Origin: Larix sibirica
Lineage: Eukaryota > Streptophyta > Pinopsida > Pinales > Pinaceae
NCBI GenBank assembly: GCA_004151065.3
Contig: NWUY0300023315.1
Location: 8,903-29,191 of the forward strand
Direction: 5' to 3'
Length of the DNA: 20,289 nucleotides
The translations under genes and the position numbers were made by a program. The notes below the pieces were generated by a model, which saw nothing but the letters and a program-made list of their open reading frames with translations, did no database searches and was not told the DNA's origin. This document shows positions 1 to 10,204 of this stretch, piece after piece; positions within the stretch are counted from its first letter, which is position 1, and every line of letters starts with the position of its first letter.

Positions 1-19
1 AGTTGAATTGCATTGTAAT

Positions 20-748
20 TGTTGGGTGCATTCTCGGTTGAACCCGACACACTCCAATTTTTAAGGATAAATTTCAATTGCGGGGTCTTATTATCAAGGG
101 TATATTTGCAAGAAGTTTTGGCTTCTTCATTTTTGGAAAGGACCATAACCGCGGAAGATCGCACACAGAATAAGTTGGAAGTTGCGGAAAACAGTTAACA
201 TCTGCAACCGTTTTTGGTCCACACATGCGGCTATATAAAGAACATAAGGCAAGCAGAAAAAAGAGAGGATGACAAGAAGTGGAAAAAGCGAGAAGTGGAT
301 CGAAGAAGATCCAGAAGATTAGAGTTCTAGTCAAGAACATTCTCTCAATTCAATATGTTTTTTTGGCTATGTAATCAGGTCATGGGATGCTCAGCATTAA
401 TAATGTACTTTAATCTGCGACTAGTCATTTTGTGGATTATCAACTTAGGTTGTAGATCCATATGAATCCATTGTATCAGATATTTTCTATTGAATATGAA
501 TGAATATCATTGGCCCCCTTAAAAGTTATGTGTATGCAATGCATGATGTTTCTTGTTCTTTTCTTTCTATATGTCGTATAACTCTGTTATATGTTTGATT
601 AATCATGTATGATAACTGGATGTTGTGATATTGAAAATGAATGGAACAAAACCTAGTACATCCCTGTATTTAAGCCTCCTCATCATTCATAGGTCTAGGC
701 TGTGCTTTGGGTGAGACCTTCTCCTTCGAGGGATTGAAAATTCCAACA
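20..748 (+). mobile_element. Putative 5' LTR of a retrotransposon
   Basis: The block begins TGTTGGGTGC and ends ATTCCAACA, giving a perfect 6-bp inverted terminal pair (TGTTGG/CCAACA), the usual form of plant LTR ends. It carries a TATA box about 210 bp in, followed by a purine-rich, transcript-like stretch, which matches U3-R-U5 order. A PBS-like block lies about 13 nt downstream. The five bases before the start are GTAAT, a possible target-site duplication. No second copy of the LTR is in the window, so the element is either truncated or extends beyond it. The boundaries are inferred from terminal motifs only; this could be a solo or coincidentally bounded repeat. Confidence 0.5.
232..240 (+). 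promoter_or_regulatory. TATA box of the putative LTR promoter
   Basis: TATATAAAG sits in a locally less AT-rich context and is followed by a purine-rich region starting near 250. In LTR retrotransposons the TATA box marks the U3/R border, with transcription starting about 25-35 bp downstream. The assignment rests on the LTR call. Confidence 0.45.
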
Positions 749-760
749 CACTAGACTATA

Positions 761-781
761 GAGGCGCCATTTCTTGGCACC
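761..781 (+). other. Primer-binding-site-like block (GGCGCC type)
   Basis: GGCGCCATTTCTTGGCACC resembles the GGCGCC-starting primer binding sites common in plant Ty3/gypsy elements (TGGCGCCG..., Asp-tRNA-like), with several mismatches in the second half. It lies 14 nt after the LTR end, further than the usual 2-5 nt. It may therefore be a degenerate PBS or coincidence. Confidence 0.35.
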
Positions 782-1938
782 TGCACAAGAACCCCTATCT
801 CCATTTTACGCCAAAAATAATCGCTCACTTTTTTTCGATTCAATCCAATTTTCTTAAATTGATCATATTGTATTTCAAATGGATTGAAGTCAAGAATTAT
901 TACAGTTAATGAACACTCCAATACTCATTGTTGAAGACAACACAATCACAATCCAAAAAAGAACTCTTCAATATGTTCTCACTTGTTTGTAAGTTTCACA
1001 AGCCAAAGTTGAACTTCTTCACACTCAATCACAGTTACTTCAACATGATGAATTATAGCTCAATAATCAACAACTTCTTCAACATTATGATATAGTCTTT
1101 GTTTAAAACAATCCCCTTTTTGAATTTGATGTCCATCAATTTCCAATTCCATATTCCAATTAAGAGTTAGTACATGATCAACACAACAATGCAAGACCAA
1201 ATGAGGTTGAATTTATACTTGAACTTCAATTTCAAGAGTTCACCAATGAAAACCTTTCAATTGTGCAATATGATTTAGTAAATCAACTTCCATATATATT
1301 TAAACAACATGCCCAGAATAACCATTCCAAGCCTACCACTAGACCTTGGGAAGAAATATGTGACAAAAAAAACAAGACTTAGATATGATAAGGAAATTAC
1401 CTTTCATATTCCCCCCTATTATAGAGCAATCCACTTCCATATTGTAGGATTCCTTAAAGGACATTCCACTTCACTTGTTTTAGTTCAACATTAGAATTCT
1501 AAATTCCAACATTGTCTTCAACTTGGTCACACAAAGAATTAATGTTTTATTCTCCGTCCTTGTCTTCATTGTGGGAAGACAAATCATCTTTCAAATAAAT
1601 AGCAAAAGAAGAAGAAGACTAAAAAAATAGTTCATTATGTCAAGATAAGTTCTTGGCTATGGAATCAATAAATAAAGAAGTTACATAAGTCTTACTATTA
1701 AGTTCATACACAAGTTAATATATATTTCCATAAATAAGTTACAAAAGAACATGGATTTCAATCAATTGTTACAAATTATAGTTTTGTGCATTATTGGGGC
1801 CTATTCTAATTTAAATTAAAATTTGACTCTGAATGGTACTCTCTTGTACCTTCAAGGGGGAATTAATTGAATAAACATATAGGAAATATCTTTCACCTTA
1901 ATGGGGAGAGTACATTGATCAAGTGAAAATGTTAGTGG
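782..1938 (+). other. Decayed retroelement internal region, no intact gene
   Basis: This follows the putative PBS, where a leader and gag would be expected. One plus frame is open from roughly 1180 to 1377 and reads as Gln/His/Asn-rich protein (for example LELQFQEFTNENLSIVQ and KPTTRPWEE). It is followed by stops, while a second frame is open at 1309-1494. The Gln-rich composition would suit a degenerate Gag, but no diagnostic motif (zinc knuckle, protease D-S/T-G) is visible. The rest is AT-rich and stop-filled. Assignment to the same element as the LTR is by position only. Confidence 0.3.
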
Positions 1939-2005
1939 TCAACCAAAACCACCACATACAATGATGAAATTGATCAATGATCAATCAAAACCACCATATA
2001 CATGG
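1939..2005 (+). repeat. Short imperfect direct repeat
   Basis: TCAACCAAAACCACCACATAC (1939-1959) and TCAATCAAAACCACCATATAC (1981-2001) differ at two positions and lie 42 bp apart, separated by GATCAATGA-type sequence. This is a local tandem duplication in AT-rich repeat sequence with no coding significance seen. Confidence 0.6.
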
Positions 2006-3467
2006 CATTCAATACAATGATAAAAGAGTTATTAAGGAAGAATCCAAATCTCAATCTCCAATCCCTTCCACATGCTTCTTACCTTGCACTTGACAGGGGG
2101 AATATTGATGATGATGGCCATGATTCAAATTTTGAATTACTCTTAATCAAAATTCAATCAAAATTTGTGAATTCCAACATGTAAATGGATCTCCTCAATA
2201 GACTATCCACAATTCAATCAAATTCAATCAATCTCATCAAATTAATATTTTTGAGAAGATCTATCATGCAATCTTTCTAGAATCCTCTAATTGCTCTTCA
2301 ACTATTAATTGGGATGTTGTTTGACACCTAATTGTGTCTAAATACGGAGAGAACTTCAATGATCCTATTTGTTCACTAATAGTATAATGGTGATCCTATT
2401 TTTTCACCAATTAGAAAAGACACCATCTTCTTCTATCTAAATTACTTGACAAGTGATCAAATTGTCAAAATAACCAGGAAATGCTTAGTCATGGTAGTAG
2501 TTCACTTCCAATTTTTTTTGTCTTTCAAATCTCATTTCAGATGAACCACTCAACATCCATATTGGTGGTTTCTCAAGAATACACCCATCGAATCTCAATT
2601 CAAAAGTTTCAAATTGAAGATTGAAATGATACTAGTCTATGCACTAGTTCTTGTTTCCTTACTAGTATATTTATTTAAACTTATGACTTGGGGGTGATTT
2701 TTAGACTATGAGTCCATAGATGATCACAAAGTTTGAGATCACCTCGTTATGAGTTTTCATCCTTATCCACTGATGAGTTGTCATTGAGATATAGATGTAG
2801 AGGTGATTACATCCATTTACTATACATTGATATCATTGGATAAATGTGGAGTTGAGAATGGGGTAAATCCCAAGTAAATCCTTCTCCAGCAAGTTCATGT
2901 CATGCGTTATATTTCATAATAGTGAAAGATATGCATATAAACAATGAGTTGATTTTTGAACTATTTGTTGACCCTAGAACCAAACAAACCCCTTATTCGA
3001 GAGAAAAATGCATCTTGGCATGGACTAGTGCACATTCCTTCCATGGAAATATAAATAGATGGATAGGAAGTTTATCATATTTGATAGACTTCCCTACAGT
3101 AACAAGGAGGTTCCATTGTATTTTGTTCATAACTATATATTGTCATGTCAATTATTTCAACATTAGTGAATTCTAGGGTGTTCATCTCAGTTTTGATTAG
3201 GATTGAGAAAGGGATAGGCATAACCAATTGAGAGAATTGCCCCTTCCTAAGAATATGCCTAACTGTGGCACCCCTTTCCACCTCATATTGGAGATAGGAT
3301 TCATGCCACTATCGCTAAAATATCCACTCGGACACATAGTGTACTTCAACATAGCATATTTATTACAATATCTCATTAAGATCCATATACAAATTATTTT
3401 ATATTTCTATGGGTAGGACCTTCAAGCCACACCATCGATTCTAGGTAGGCCATGGAATTTTGGTTGG
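2006..3467. other. AT-rich stretch without a supportable gene
   Basis: The stretch contains many CAAATT/GAATTC-type words and scattered short open frames, including 2922-3176 on plus and 3075-3281 on minus. These overlap each other and show no recognisable family motif. It is low in CpG, consistent with old methylated repeat DNA. No RNA gene or defined mobile-element end was found here. Confidence 0.4.
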
Positions 3468-3922
3468 GTTGACCATTTTAGTTCTATTTCATTTGATCCT
3501 CATCGATTCTCTTGTTATGGGCATACTTTTTATGGATCAACAAGGGTTCCTATGTGGAATAGTTTATTGGATGAGTTTAGAATGAAATAATTTTTATATT
3601 TTCAGTGATTATGTATATAATGTTACAATTGAAAAGTATTTGGTAAACATAATTGCAAAGTATTTGTAACTATGTTTAATTGTTTAGCATGCATAGCTCC
3701 TACGATATGATACTCCTATGTTATGGAGGAAGGATACTTTTTAGTTAAATACTCGTGAATTGTCACACATTATATACATAATCACTAAAAATATAAAAAA
3801 TATTTCATTCTAAAGTCATCCAAGAAACTATTGCACACGGTAACCTTTGTCGATCCATAACAAGTATTCCCACAACAAGAGAATCGATGAGGATCAAATG
3901 AAATAGAACTATAATGGCCAAC
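3468..3922. repeat. Long inverted repeat (arms about 173-175 bp, spacer about 107 bp)
   Basis: The left arm (3468-3640) begins GTTGACCATTTTAGTTCTAT. The right arm (3748-3922) is its reverse complement, ending ATAGAACTATAATGGCCAAC. The match runs almost the whole arm, including GATCCTCATCGATTCTCTTG and GATTATGTATATAAT, with scattered substitutions and small indels. The transcript or single strand could fold into a long hairpin with a loop of about 107 nt. The form fits a foldback/MITE-like element or a rearranged LTR. It lies immediately downstream, in copia orientation, of the 3' LTR start at 4093, so it may be inside that LTR. No target-site duplication could be assigned. Confidence 0.75.
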
Positions 3923-4016
3923 ATAATTGCAAAGTATTTGTAATTGTTTTTAATTTTTTAGCATGCATAGCTCTTACAATATGATACTCCTCTGTTATGG
4001 AGGAAGGATACTTTTC
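3645..4016 (+). repeat. Direct repeat pair (3645-3741 and 3921-4016) interleaved with the inverted repeat
   Basis: Both copies start AACATAATTGCAAAGTATTT and end TTATGGAGGAAGGATACTTT, sharing AGCATGCATAGCTC and ATATGATACTCCT. They differ at about ten positions. The first copy forms most of the loop of the inverted repeat; the second directly follows the outer end of its right arm. The order is therefore arm(inverted) - B - arm - B, as expected if a unit was tandemly duplicated and one arm was then inverted. Confidence 0.75.
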
Positions 4017-4080
4017 CATAATTGATGTAGAAATTGCAATAATGTGTTCCACTCGAGCACCTCACATGTAAGTGTTGAGA

Positions 4081-4106
4081 TGAATTCTCAACACCCACCC
4101 CCCACT
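4081..4106 (-). other. Polypurine tract and 3' LTR start of the copia relic
   Basis: On the minus strand, AGTGGGGGGTGGG (4106-4094) is immediately followed by TGTTGAGAATTCA (4093-4081). A G-rich purine tract abutting a TG start is the signature of the internal/3' LTR border. It lies in the right place and orientation relative to the RT relic. The LTR start also forms an 8-bp stem, TGTTGAGA (4073-4080) with TCTCAACA (4086-4093), around a 5-nt loop. The distal LTR end is not identified. Confidence 0.6.
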
Positions 4107-4454
4107 AATAAATTTTATCTCAAGTCAAATATTTGTATAGTTGTAACCATCAATAACTTACACGGATGCTATACCCTTTGTATTAAAACATTCATTGAAT
4201 ATTGTATGTCTCGTGTTATTTGTATTGTATTAACTTTTTCCAAAATTAACATTATTTTAACTATTATTAGATTTGATTCATCCCTCAAACATGTAAAATT
4301 TCCTTCCATGCTCATCTTGGATTTTACCTTAACCAATCAACATGAGGACCACTTTGTTTCACTTCTTAAAGAACATAACTCAATGCTAAGCGGTCCAAAT
4401 GCTTTGGTTAGCCTAAGTTCAAATACCTAAGACATGACATCTCATAGCACTTCA

Positions 4455-5160
4455 TTCACCTAATGTATTCGGGTTGGGATGAAAATCCTTCATCTAAAAT
4501 TCATGATACAACTCATTCTTCAATTAACAAATCAAATCATAATCATTACTATGTAGAGTGATTTCATCCGCATGTAAATTGTTTGACAACCACAATGTTA
4601 TATTCATCATCCAAAAATATAAATGGGCATCCACATAGAACATCTTTATTTACTTTCCACAAAACCACTCATTGATTTGAGTGTTCCATGCATGATGAGC
4701 ATGATTGAGACCATAAAGGAATTTTGTTAGCATACACACAAGATCCTTCATACCATCAACTTCAAAACCCTCTGGTTGTTGCATATAAATTGAACTTGCA
4801 AAAAAACTTTCAAAAATAAGGTTCACTTCATTGGTGAATACTCAACAATAACAATAAGCCAATAAAAGAATAAATATAATGGTAGTATATCTAGCAACTA
4901 GGCCAAAGATATCATCTCAATCAACATCCATTTTTTTCTTAGTTGAAATAATTAACAACAAGTATTGCTTTATAATTTTTAATGGAATCATTAGAAATAC
5001 ATCTACTATTATTCATCTTGTTCCTCTTATCCATAGAAACAAAATCCCACACATCATTTTTCATGTTGTTGTAATCTTCTTGCTTGGATTCAACCCATTG
5101 TGTAGAACATGATACTTCATAAATAGTCTTAGTCTTATAATAAAACAAGGTACTAATCAA
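4455..5160 (-). pseudogene. Copia reverse transcriptase relic (RVT_2 family)
   Basis: This copied element RNA into DNA in the intact ancestor. On the minus strand the frame at 5160-4939 reads TQWVESKQEDYNNMKNDVW and later SIKNYKAILVVNYFN, the N-terminal copia RT pattern (PEW..AM..E...L..N.TW; ..YKARLVA.GF). Next comes IFGLVARYTTI (about 4905-4873), matching the TFAPV.R..TIR motif. IYMQQPEGFEVDG (4790 downward) and FLYGLNHAHHAWN (about 4720-4682) match the YM.QP.GF and LYGLKQAPR.W motifs. The catalytic Y-V-D-D position reads His-Ala-Asp-Glu (4574-4563), so the second aspartate is lost. MKDFHPNPNTLG (about 4493-4458) matches the MKDLG....FLG motif. Several stops and frameshifts interrupt it. 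Confidence 0.88.
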
Positions 5161-5466
5161 ATCAACAATTGATCCATACCTTTTATTTTGAACTTTGATT
5201 CGAGAGTACCTTCAAGGAGGTGTTAGAAATTTCATTGTTTCCTCAAGATTCAATGTTGAACATTCAACAATATTTTGTAAAGAATACCATATCAAGAAAA
5301 CTTGACACACATGGTTTCTCCAACTAGTTTTCTTTATAATATTTTAAGGATCTACTTATTTAGAGATATCATAATCTCCATCACCTTGGGTAGCATTACC
5401 TTGGTGACATTAACCTCCACCATGTTGTTGACCCTGTATTTACCCTTTACTAAACAATTTATTAGG

Positions 5467-6205
5467 AAATTTTTTAATGGCGTTCCCCATCTAATGACAA
5501 TAAAACGTACCACTCTAGACTTATGATAGCTTCCTATGGATGGAGATTCTCCACCACTTGCTTTATGATGCCCCTTACCGAAATTCTTGTTCTTTTTCTT
5601 CTAACTAGCTATCTTGGTATTTGATAGTAATACAACACATCAACCTCCTTTTGGTTCATAGCCTTCTTTTACATCTTTGGATGTCAGCAGGGTCTCATAT
5701 AATTGTTCGAAGGAAGGAACCTTTTATATGGTAGTGTTTGGTGACAAACACTTCATAGTTTCCAAATGACACATTTTTAAGATTATAGGATAAATTATTT
5801 CATCTATAATTGTATCTATAGCATAATGCAACTGAAATCATATCTTGTTGGCTTATCCAATATTCGAGGAAACACTTTATTCATCTATCATCCTATTAGA
5901 TTCAAGTTTCCTTGTAGGAACATTTTCCTATAAATGCTAGAGGACTTGTACAAAGATTTCAACTTGTCCCATAATTCCTTCACAACCTTGAAATGTCTTG
6001 CAAGGATGACCAACGAAGATCTCAAATTAATAGATGTGGTCATTTGGACCTTAATATTCTTCTCTCATTCAACTACAATAACATGATTTGTGGGTTCTAG
6101 GTTAGACCAATAAACTTACTCCTCCATTAAGACCAAATCCACACAATACTTCTAGGAAGTATTATTAGAGATACCCTCTAGTGTTTCAAACTCATTGAGC
6201 TTGAA
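5467..6205 (-). pseudogene. Copia Gag relic (UBN2-type) with destroyed zinc knuckle
   Basis: Gag forms the particle and binds element RNA. Minus-strand fragments are KLNEFETLEG (near 6205), KYCVDLVLMEE, and then RHFKVVKELWDKLKSLYK with RKMFLQGNLNL (about 6000-5885), which is the hallmark UBN2 segment. FEQLYETLLTSKDVKEGYEP (5710-5645) is the expected downstream part. The CCHC knuckle is positioned at 5508-5467 with exact CX2CX4HX4C spacing. The first Cys is Thr (ACG), the second Cys is kept (5499-5497), the residue before Met is a TAG stop (5493-5491), the His is Asn (5484-5482) and the last Cys is Phe (5469-5467). Other stops and shifts confirm it is non-functional. Confidence 0.85.
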
Positions 6206-7888
6206 ATTATCATGCAATAAACAATAAAACCCAAGTTCATATGAATAATAGTCACGATTTTGACATACATTACAAGTAATAACACTTATCTCTCACACAA
6301 CTTATCCTCCTCCTAACATGGAGATTTGTAGAATAAGAAACTCTAACCTACATATTACCAAGTCATGTGTAGTTTTCAACTTCATCATGAAATTTAATTA
6401 AGATATATTCATTTATAATTTGTATGCCAACTTTGAACTTTTGTCTTTCCTTTCTTTTACAACTTAATCTTCATCCTTTAATTTACGATGTGAATGGTAT
6501 TTAACATGAAAAAAGGTCATTAAATAGTTCTGAGGGTTCACATTTTTGAAGTGAATAATCATGGATTGTATGTGTTTCTATAGTTGGTGACATGAAAGAT
6601 AGATCAACCATATTCACTCGGAGTATATAGATAGCTTAATATTCAAGTATCATGTGTCAAGTTAAATCTAGTTAATGTGAAATATGTTTCCATATTCTAG
6701 TTTATTTCATGTTTTTGTACTAATCTAACGTATTAGATATGTGTATGCATCCACCCACAATTCTATTTTGTTCACAATGCATACATGAGATGGCATTACT
6801 ACCTCTCATTAAACCCTTTGGTGGTGTCCATGTTTCATTTCCACATGCTATCAAGACAAATAGACTTTTAGATCCCTAAGTTTAGCTATTTTATGATTGT
6901 AATTTTATGGTTTCTAACACCTTAACTGGGTTGGAATTTGTTGTTTGTAGTACATGCCAATATATTTTTGTGGATACATTGTCCAGTGGTTCAAATATGA
7001 CAAGTTTTCCTTTCCATTGGTGTTCCAATATTTCCCTACATGGGATTTCCCCTAGTATTGTGTCCCATGGGATTTTATTGCCACCCACCCCCACCACCAA
7101 TTTAGAGGAATCCTTATACTATTGGTACACCCATTGCAAGTTTGAGTATATCTTCTTCTATTGCCTCAGTCTACCATGAACTTGTTTTTGTTCCATTTTC
7201 CAATGATGAAACCTCTTTCGTTTCCATTGTAGTTGCTACATTTGTGTTTTTTCATCCAACGTTGCTTTATTATTGTCATTATAGATGTTGCCTTATATTA
7301 TAAAGTTTGATTGATGGCTCCACCTCCTAGGCATGAAGGATAACCTCTAGCATTACACAAGGTATTCTCGGCGAGAACATTATTTGATGAAATTCTTATA
7401 AAGTATATATGCAAACAATTTTAGGTATTTTGAGTTTGTCATTAATTGATTCTTATATAGCTTTAGGGAGGCCATCCAAAGAGTAATGGGTCATGGAGGA
7501 GGGAAACACCCTCAAGGATAGTAATCACATATGTGATGAGTTTTGCTATGTTGAATTATAATCGTGTCTTGTAAATTTCCTAATTAATAAAATTGTGGAA
7601 AATAACTGATATGCATGGGATTTCCTTTCCAATTTATAGAAAGGTGCAACAATTATTGATGCTTTCCTTGATCTTGAAGGATAAATATCACATTTGGAGA
7701 ATCATATCATAATGGTGAGAGTGGTAGGGATTAACGAGTGATACATTGTGTATCTTGGTCATGATGTTCCATTTCATATCTTTGGCACAAGGTGCTAGTG
7801 TTTTTCAGTTTGTACATGAGGGGCCATTATGTATCTTTAGTAGAATGTGCCATTTTTGTAAAAATGTATAGTCGGGCCGATTTTCAAT
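6206..7888. other. No gene seen; degenerate AT-rich sequence
   Basis: The 5' LTR of the minus-strand copia relic would be expected just above 6205, but neither a Met-tRNA-type PBS nor a copy of the 4093-3640 sequence was found. At 6891-7179 opposing frames are open on both strands (90 codons plus, 69 minus), which is typical of chance. Neither shows a known motif. Confidence 0.35.
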
Positions 7889-7928
7889 ACATGCATGCAC
7901 TCACACACACAAACACACATTCATGCAT
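7889..7928. repeat. Short CA-rich simple repeat
   Basis: ACTCACACACACAAACACAC is flanked by ATGCATGC on the left and TCATGCAT on the right. It is an imperfect (CA)n microsatellite of about 20 nt. Confidence 0.6.
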
Positions 7929-10200
7929 TTGTTTATGTGATTTTGATGAATTTATATTGATGTTTATGTTGTTGATGAATGATTATCATGATAGTTATAT
8001 TATGATTACATGGGGATATATTAACCTGTTGTACCTTAAATGTGCACCTTTTGACATGACCTACTTCATCACCATGAGAAGTGAAGGTTGTCTTGCTCCC
8101 TATGTGTGTCAATTCCCTTTGTCTTATGGTTAATATGGTTCTTGGACAAATTTGGGAAGACATTTGGAAGACGAAGAACCACTTTAACAAACCCCTTTTT
8201 GAGCCTTTTGTGAAATTGTTGTTCCCTCCTAGTAGCGCAAAGGGAGAAAATTCCCTGATTGTCACTCCTTCAATGCCTCTAGGGGAGAGAAAAGGTTGTA
8301 ATTTTCACTCCTTGCTCAATTTTATGGGAGCGACATTCCTGTAGCAGCCCTTCTCCCTTGATTTTTGGAACAATATTCGATATTGATCTTCGTTGGATTA
8401 GCCTATCTCTTGAATATCTCTCCATTTACATTCATGGTATCCTAAAGCTCCCTTGATCCACCTTATCCTTCCTTGATTCAAAACTATCTCTCAAGTGGTT
8501 TGGATTTCCCGTCCTATAAGAAGGACCTCATCCTTTGGACCACACACATGAAAATAGCTTAGAGAGGTGGTCCTTATGGTCTTAGAGTGCTAAATGGGAT
8601 TCTGATTGAGAGCTTGGAGGAGATGTTGCTGGTGCAAGATCAGGTATAACTATGTTGTGTACTTGTTTCCTTTGGATTTCTAATGAATAAAATTGGCCTA
8701 TTTGGGCCAATATTTGTGTCCATGCAATGTATGTTTACTTTGTGATATTCAAAGTAGAGTAGATCTTGTTTATGATTAACATACTTGGAGGAAGGAAGCT
8801 TTGTATTGTTCTCTATAGGGTGCATCAAGCTTAGGAGATTTGGAAGATAAATATAAATAATGGAGCAACGAGGACTACCATCCAGAACAAGGTAGGAAAT
8901 CTACTTTCTTCTCTACCCTTCTCTCCTCTTATTTGCATAAAAGTTAGATCTAAGGGAATGCTGGTGTCCATTTGTTTCTTTTCTGTCTTGGGTTAGGTGT
9001 CTAGGGAACCTGTTTTAATCCCAAGAGGAATTATAGCTATCCGTAGGGAGAATTTCCTTATACATAACCTGATATCTAGGGTTATCATCCTTATTAGTCT
9101 CCACTAGACATTGAAATTTTCTCTCTTCTGCAACCTTACCTCCTTCATTGGTAAATAAATCTTGGTTTAGGTATAGCATTGAAGCATGCAATTATTTCTT
9201 TAATCATTATTATCATACTTATATCTTTTTTTTATTGGGGATTGCATAGATATAGTTGAATATTGAACTTCAACATTTCTTAAAATCAATGATAAATACT
9301 TAATATAGTGGTCACTTAGACATTGAAAGGAAATATTCGTGAGGTTGATGCACTAGGCACATTGGTGACATTTTGTATTACCCACCTAAATTTTAACATT
9401 CTTTGAGAACCTAAGATAGGTGACCTAAACCCAAATGCACCAATTCAACCTAGGTTTTAGAATCATGTGGGTTAGTTCATGGAAAACCATTTCCCAATGG
9501 GTTGGATAGAACCCTTTAAAATTAACCAAATTTGTAAAAGTAAAATAATAATTTCAACCCATGCAAGATAATACAACTTCTTTTTTTTATCAATTAAGAA
9601 ATACTAGACCACCAAGATAAGATTACAAGGCAATTTTTGCAAACCCACAATTTTCTATTAATTAAATCGATATAGTGTGTTGAATCTTGTACAAAATGAA
9701 ACCTTTAGTCATGATTTGGCCGATAACACAAGCATACCATCCATGGGATGCATGGCTTCAATATTGTCCTTGGGGCAACTTAACAAACAAACAAAAACCA
9801 AGCAAAGCACATTAAGGGAAACTTTAAAAAACTTTTCACCTCAATGGTGGAGAATTTAATAAAATGAATTCATGAACTTACCCTTCCTTTCTCTCTTTAT
9901 CCCTAACCATGAATTTATATTACATCCATTATTTTTATTTCATAATGTAATTCATTATAATTACACTACTCCATTTAAAACCAATGTTTAAAAGGAATTG
10001 ATGTGAATAAACCAAATGGAGCTTCTTTACAACTCATAAACTCCTATGATTTGGGGGTTAAAACCACTTACAACCTTTGGATCTAGAGGTCAAATTCAAG
10101 AGGACACATGTTCGACCTCAATGACTACACATGGAGGATGGCCCTATTGAAATAGATGCACCCCAATCAACAACATGCCTTTCCAATGCATGATTTACAT
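7929..10200. other. No supportable gene
   Basis: Several frames of 60-113 codons occur (for example 7792-8133 plus, 8081-8344 plus, 7933-8265 minus), but they overlap one another and resemble no family I recognise. A possible splice-donor-like AG/GTAT at about 8643 and AG/GTAGG near 8890 could belong to a decayed gene, but no protein similarity supports it. There are T-rich runs near 9227 and 9582. From about 9330 to 10200 the sequence is AT-rich and stop-filled. Confidence 0.3.
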
Positions 10201-10204
10201 TTTG

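Larger units (their letters stand above)
4073..6205 (-). mobile_element. Ty1/copia LTR retrotransposon relic, internally deleted
   Basis: Read on the minus strand, the order is Gag (6205-5467), a short degenerate bridge, reverse transcriptase (5160-4455), polypurine tract (4106-4094) and LTR start (4093). Gag before reverse transcriptase with no RT-RNaseH-integrase order is consistent with copia, and the RT motifs are copia-type. Only about 300 bp separate Gag from RT, where protease and integrase normally occupy roughly 1.5-2 kb. Only about 350 bp lie between RT and the polypurine tract, so most of the RT C-terminus and RNase H are also missing. Many in-frame stops show it is long dead. No 5' LTR or PBS was found above 6205. 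Confidence 0.85.

Noticed and set aside
2769-2795. Hammerhead-like CTGATGAG core
   Set aside because: The second conserved core (CGAAA) and the cleavage-site stem are not found at suitable spacing.
4044-4430. 128-codon plus-strand frame
   Set aside because: It lies antisense to the copia relic between the RT and LTR start, has AT-rich composition and no motif; a shadow frame.
6891-7179. Opposed open frames of 69 and 90 codons
   Set aside because: Both strands are open over the same bases, with no family motif, no start context and no neighbouring exons. Probably chance.
8081-8344. Plus-strand 87-codon frame
   Set aside because: Composition is vaguely protein-like, but it overlaps frames on both strands (7792-8133, 7933-8265) and has no recognisable domain.
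8620-8900. Possible exon with splice-donor-like AG/GTAT and AG/GTAGG
   Set aside because: Donor-like words are common by chance and the flanking translations match nothing.
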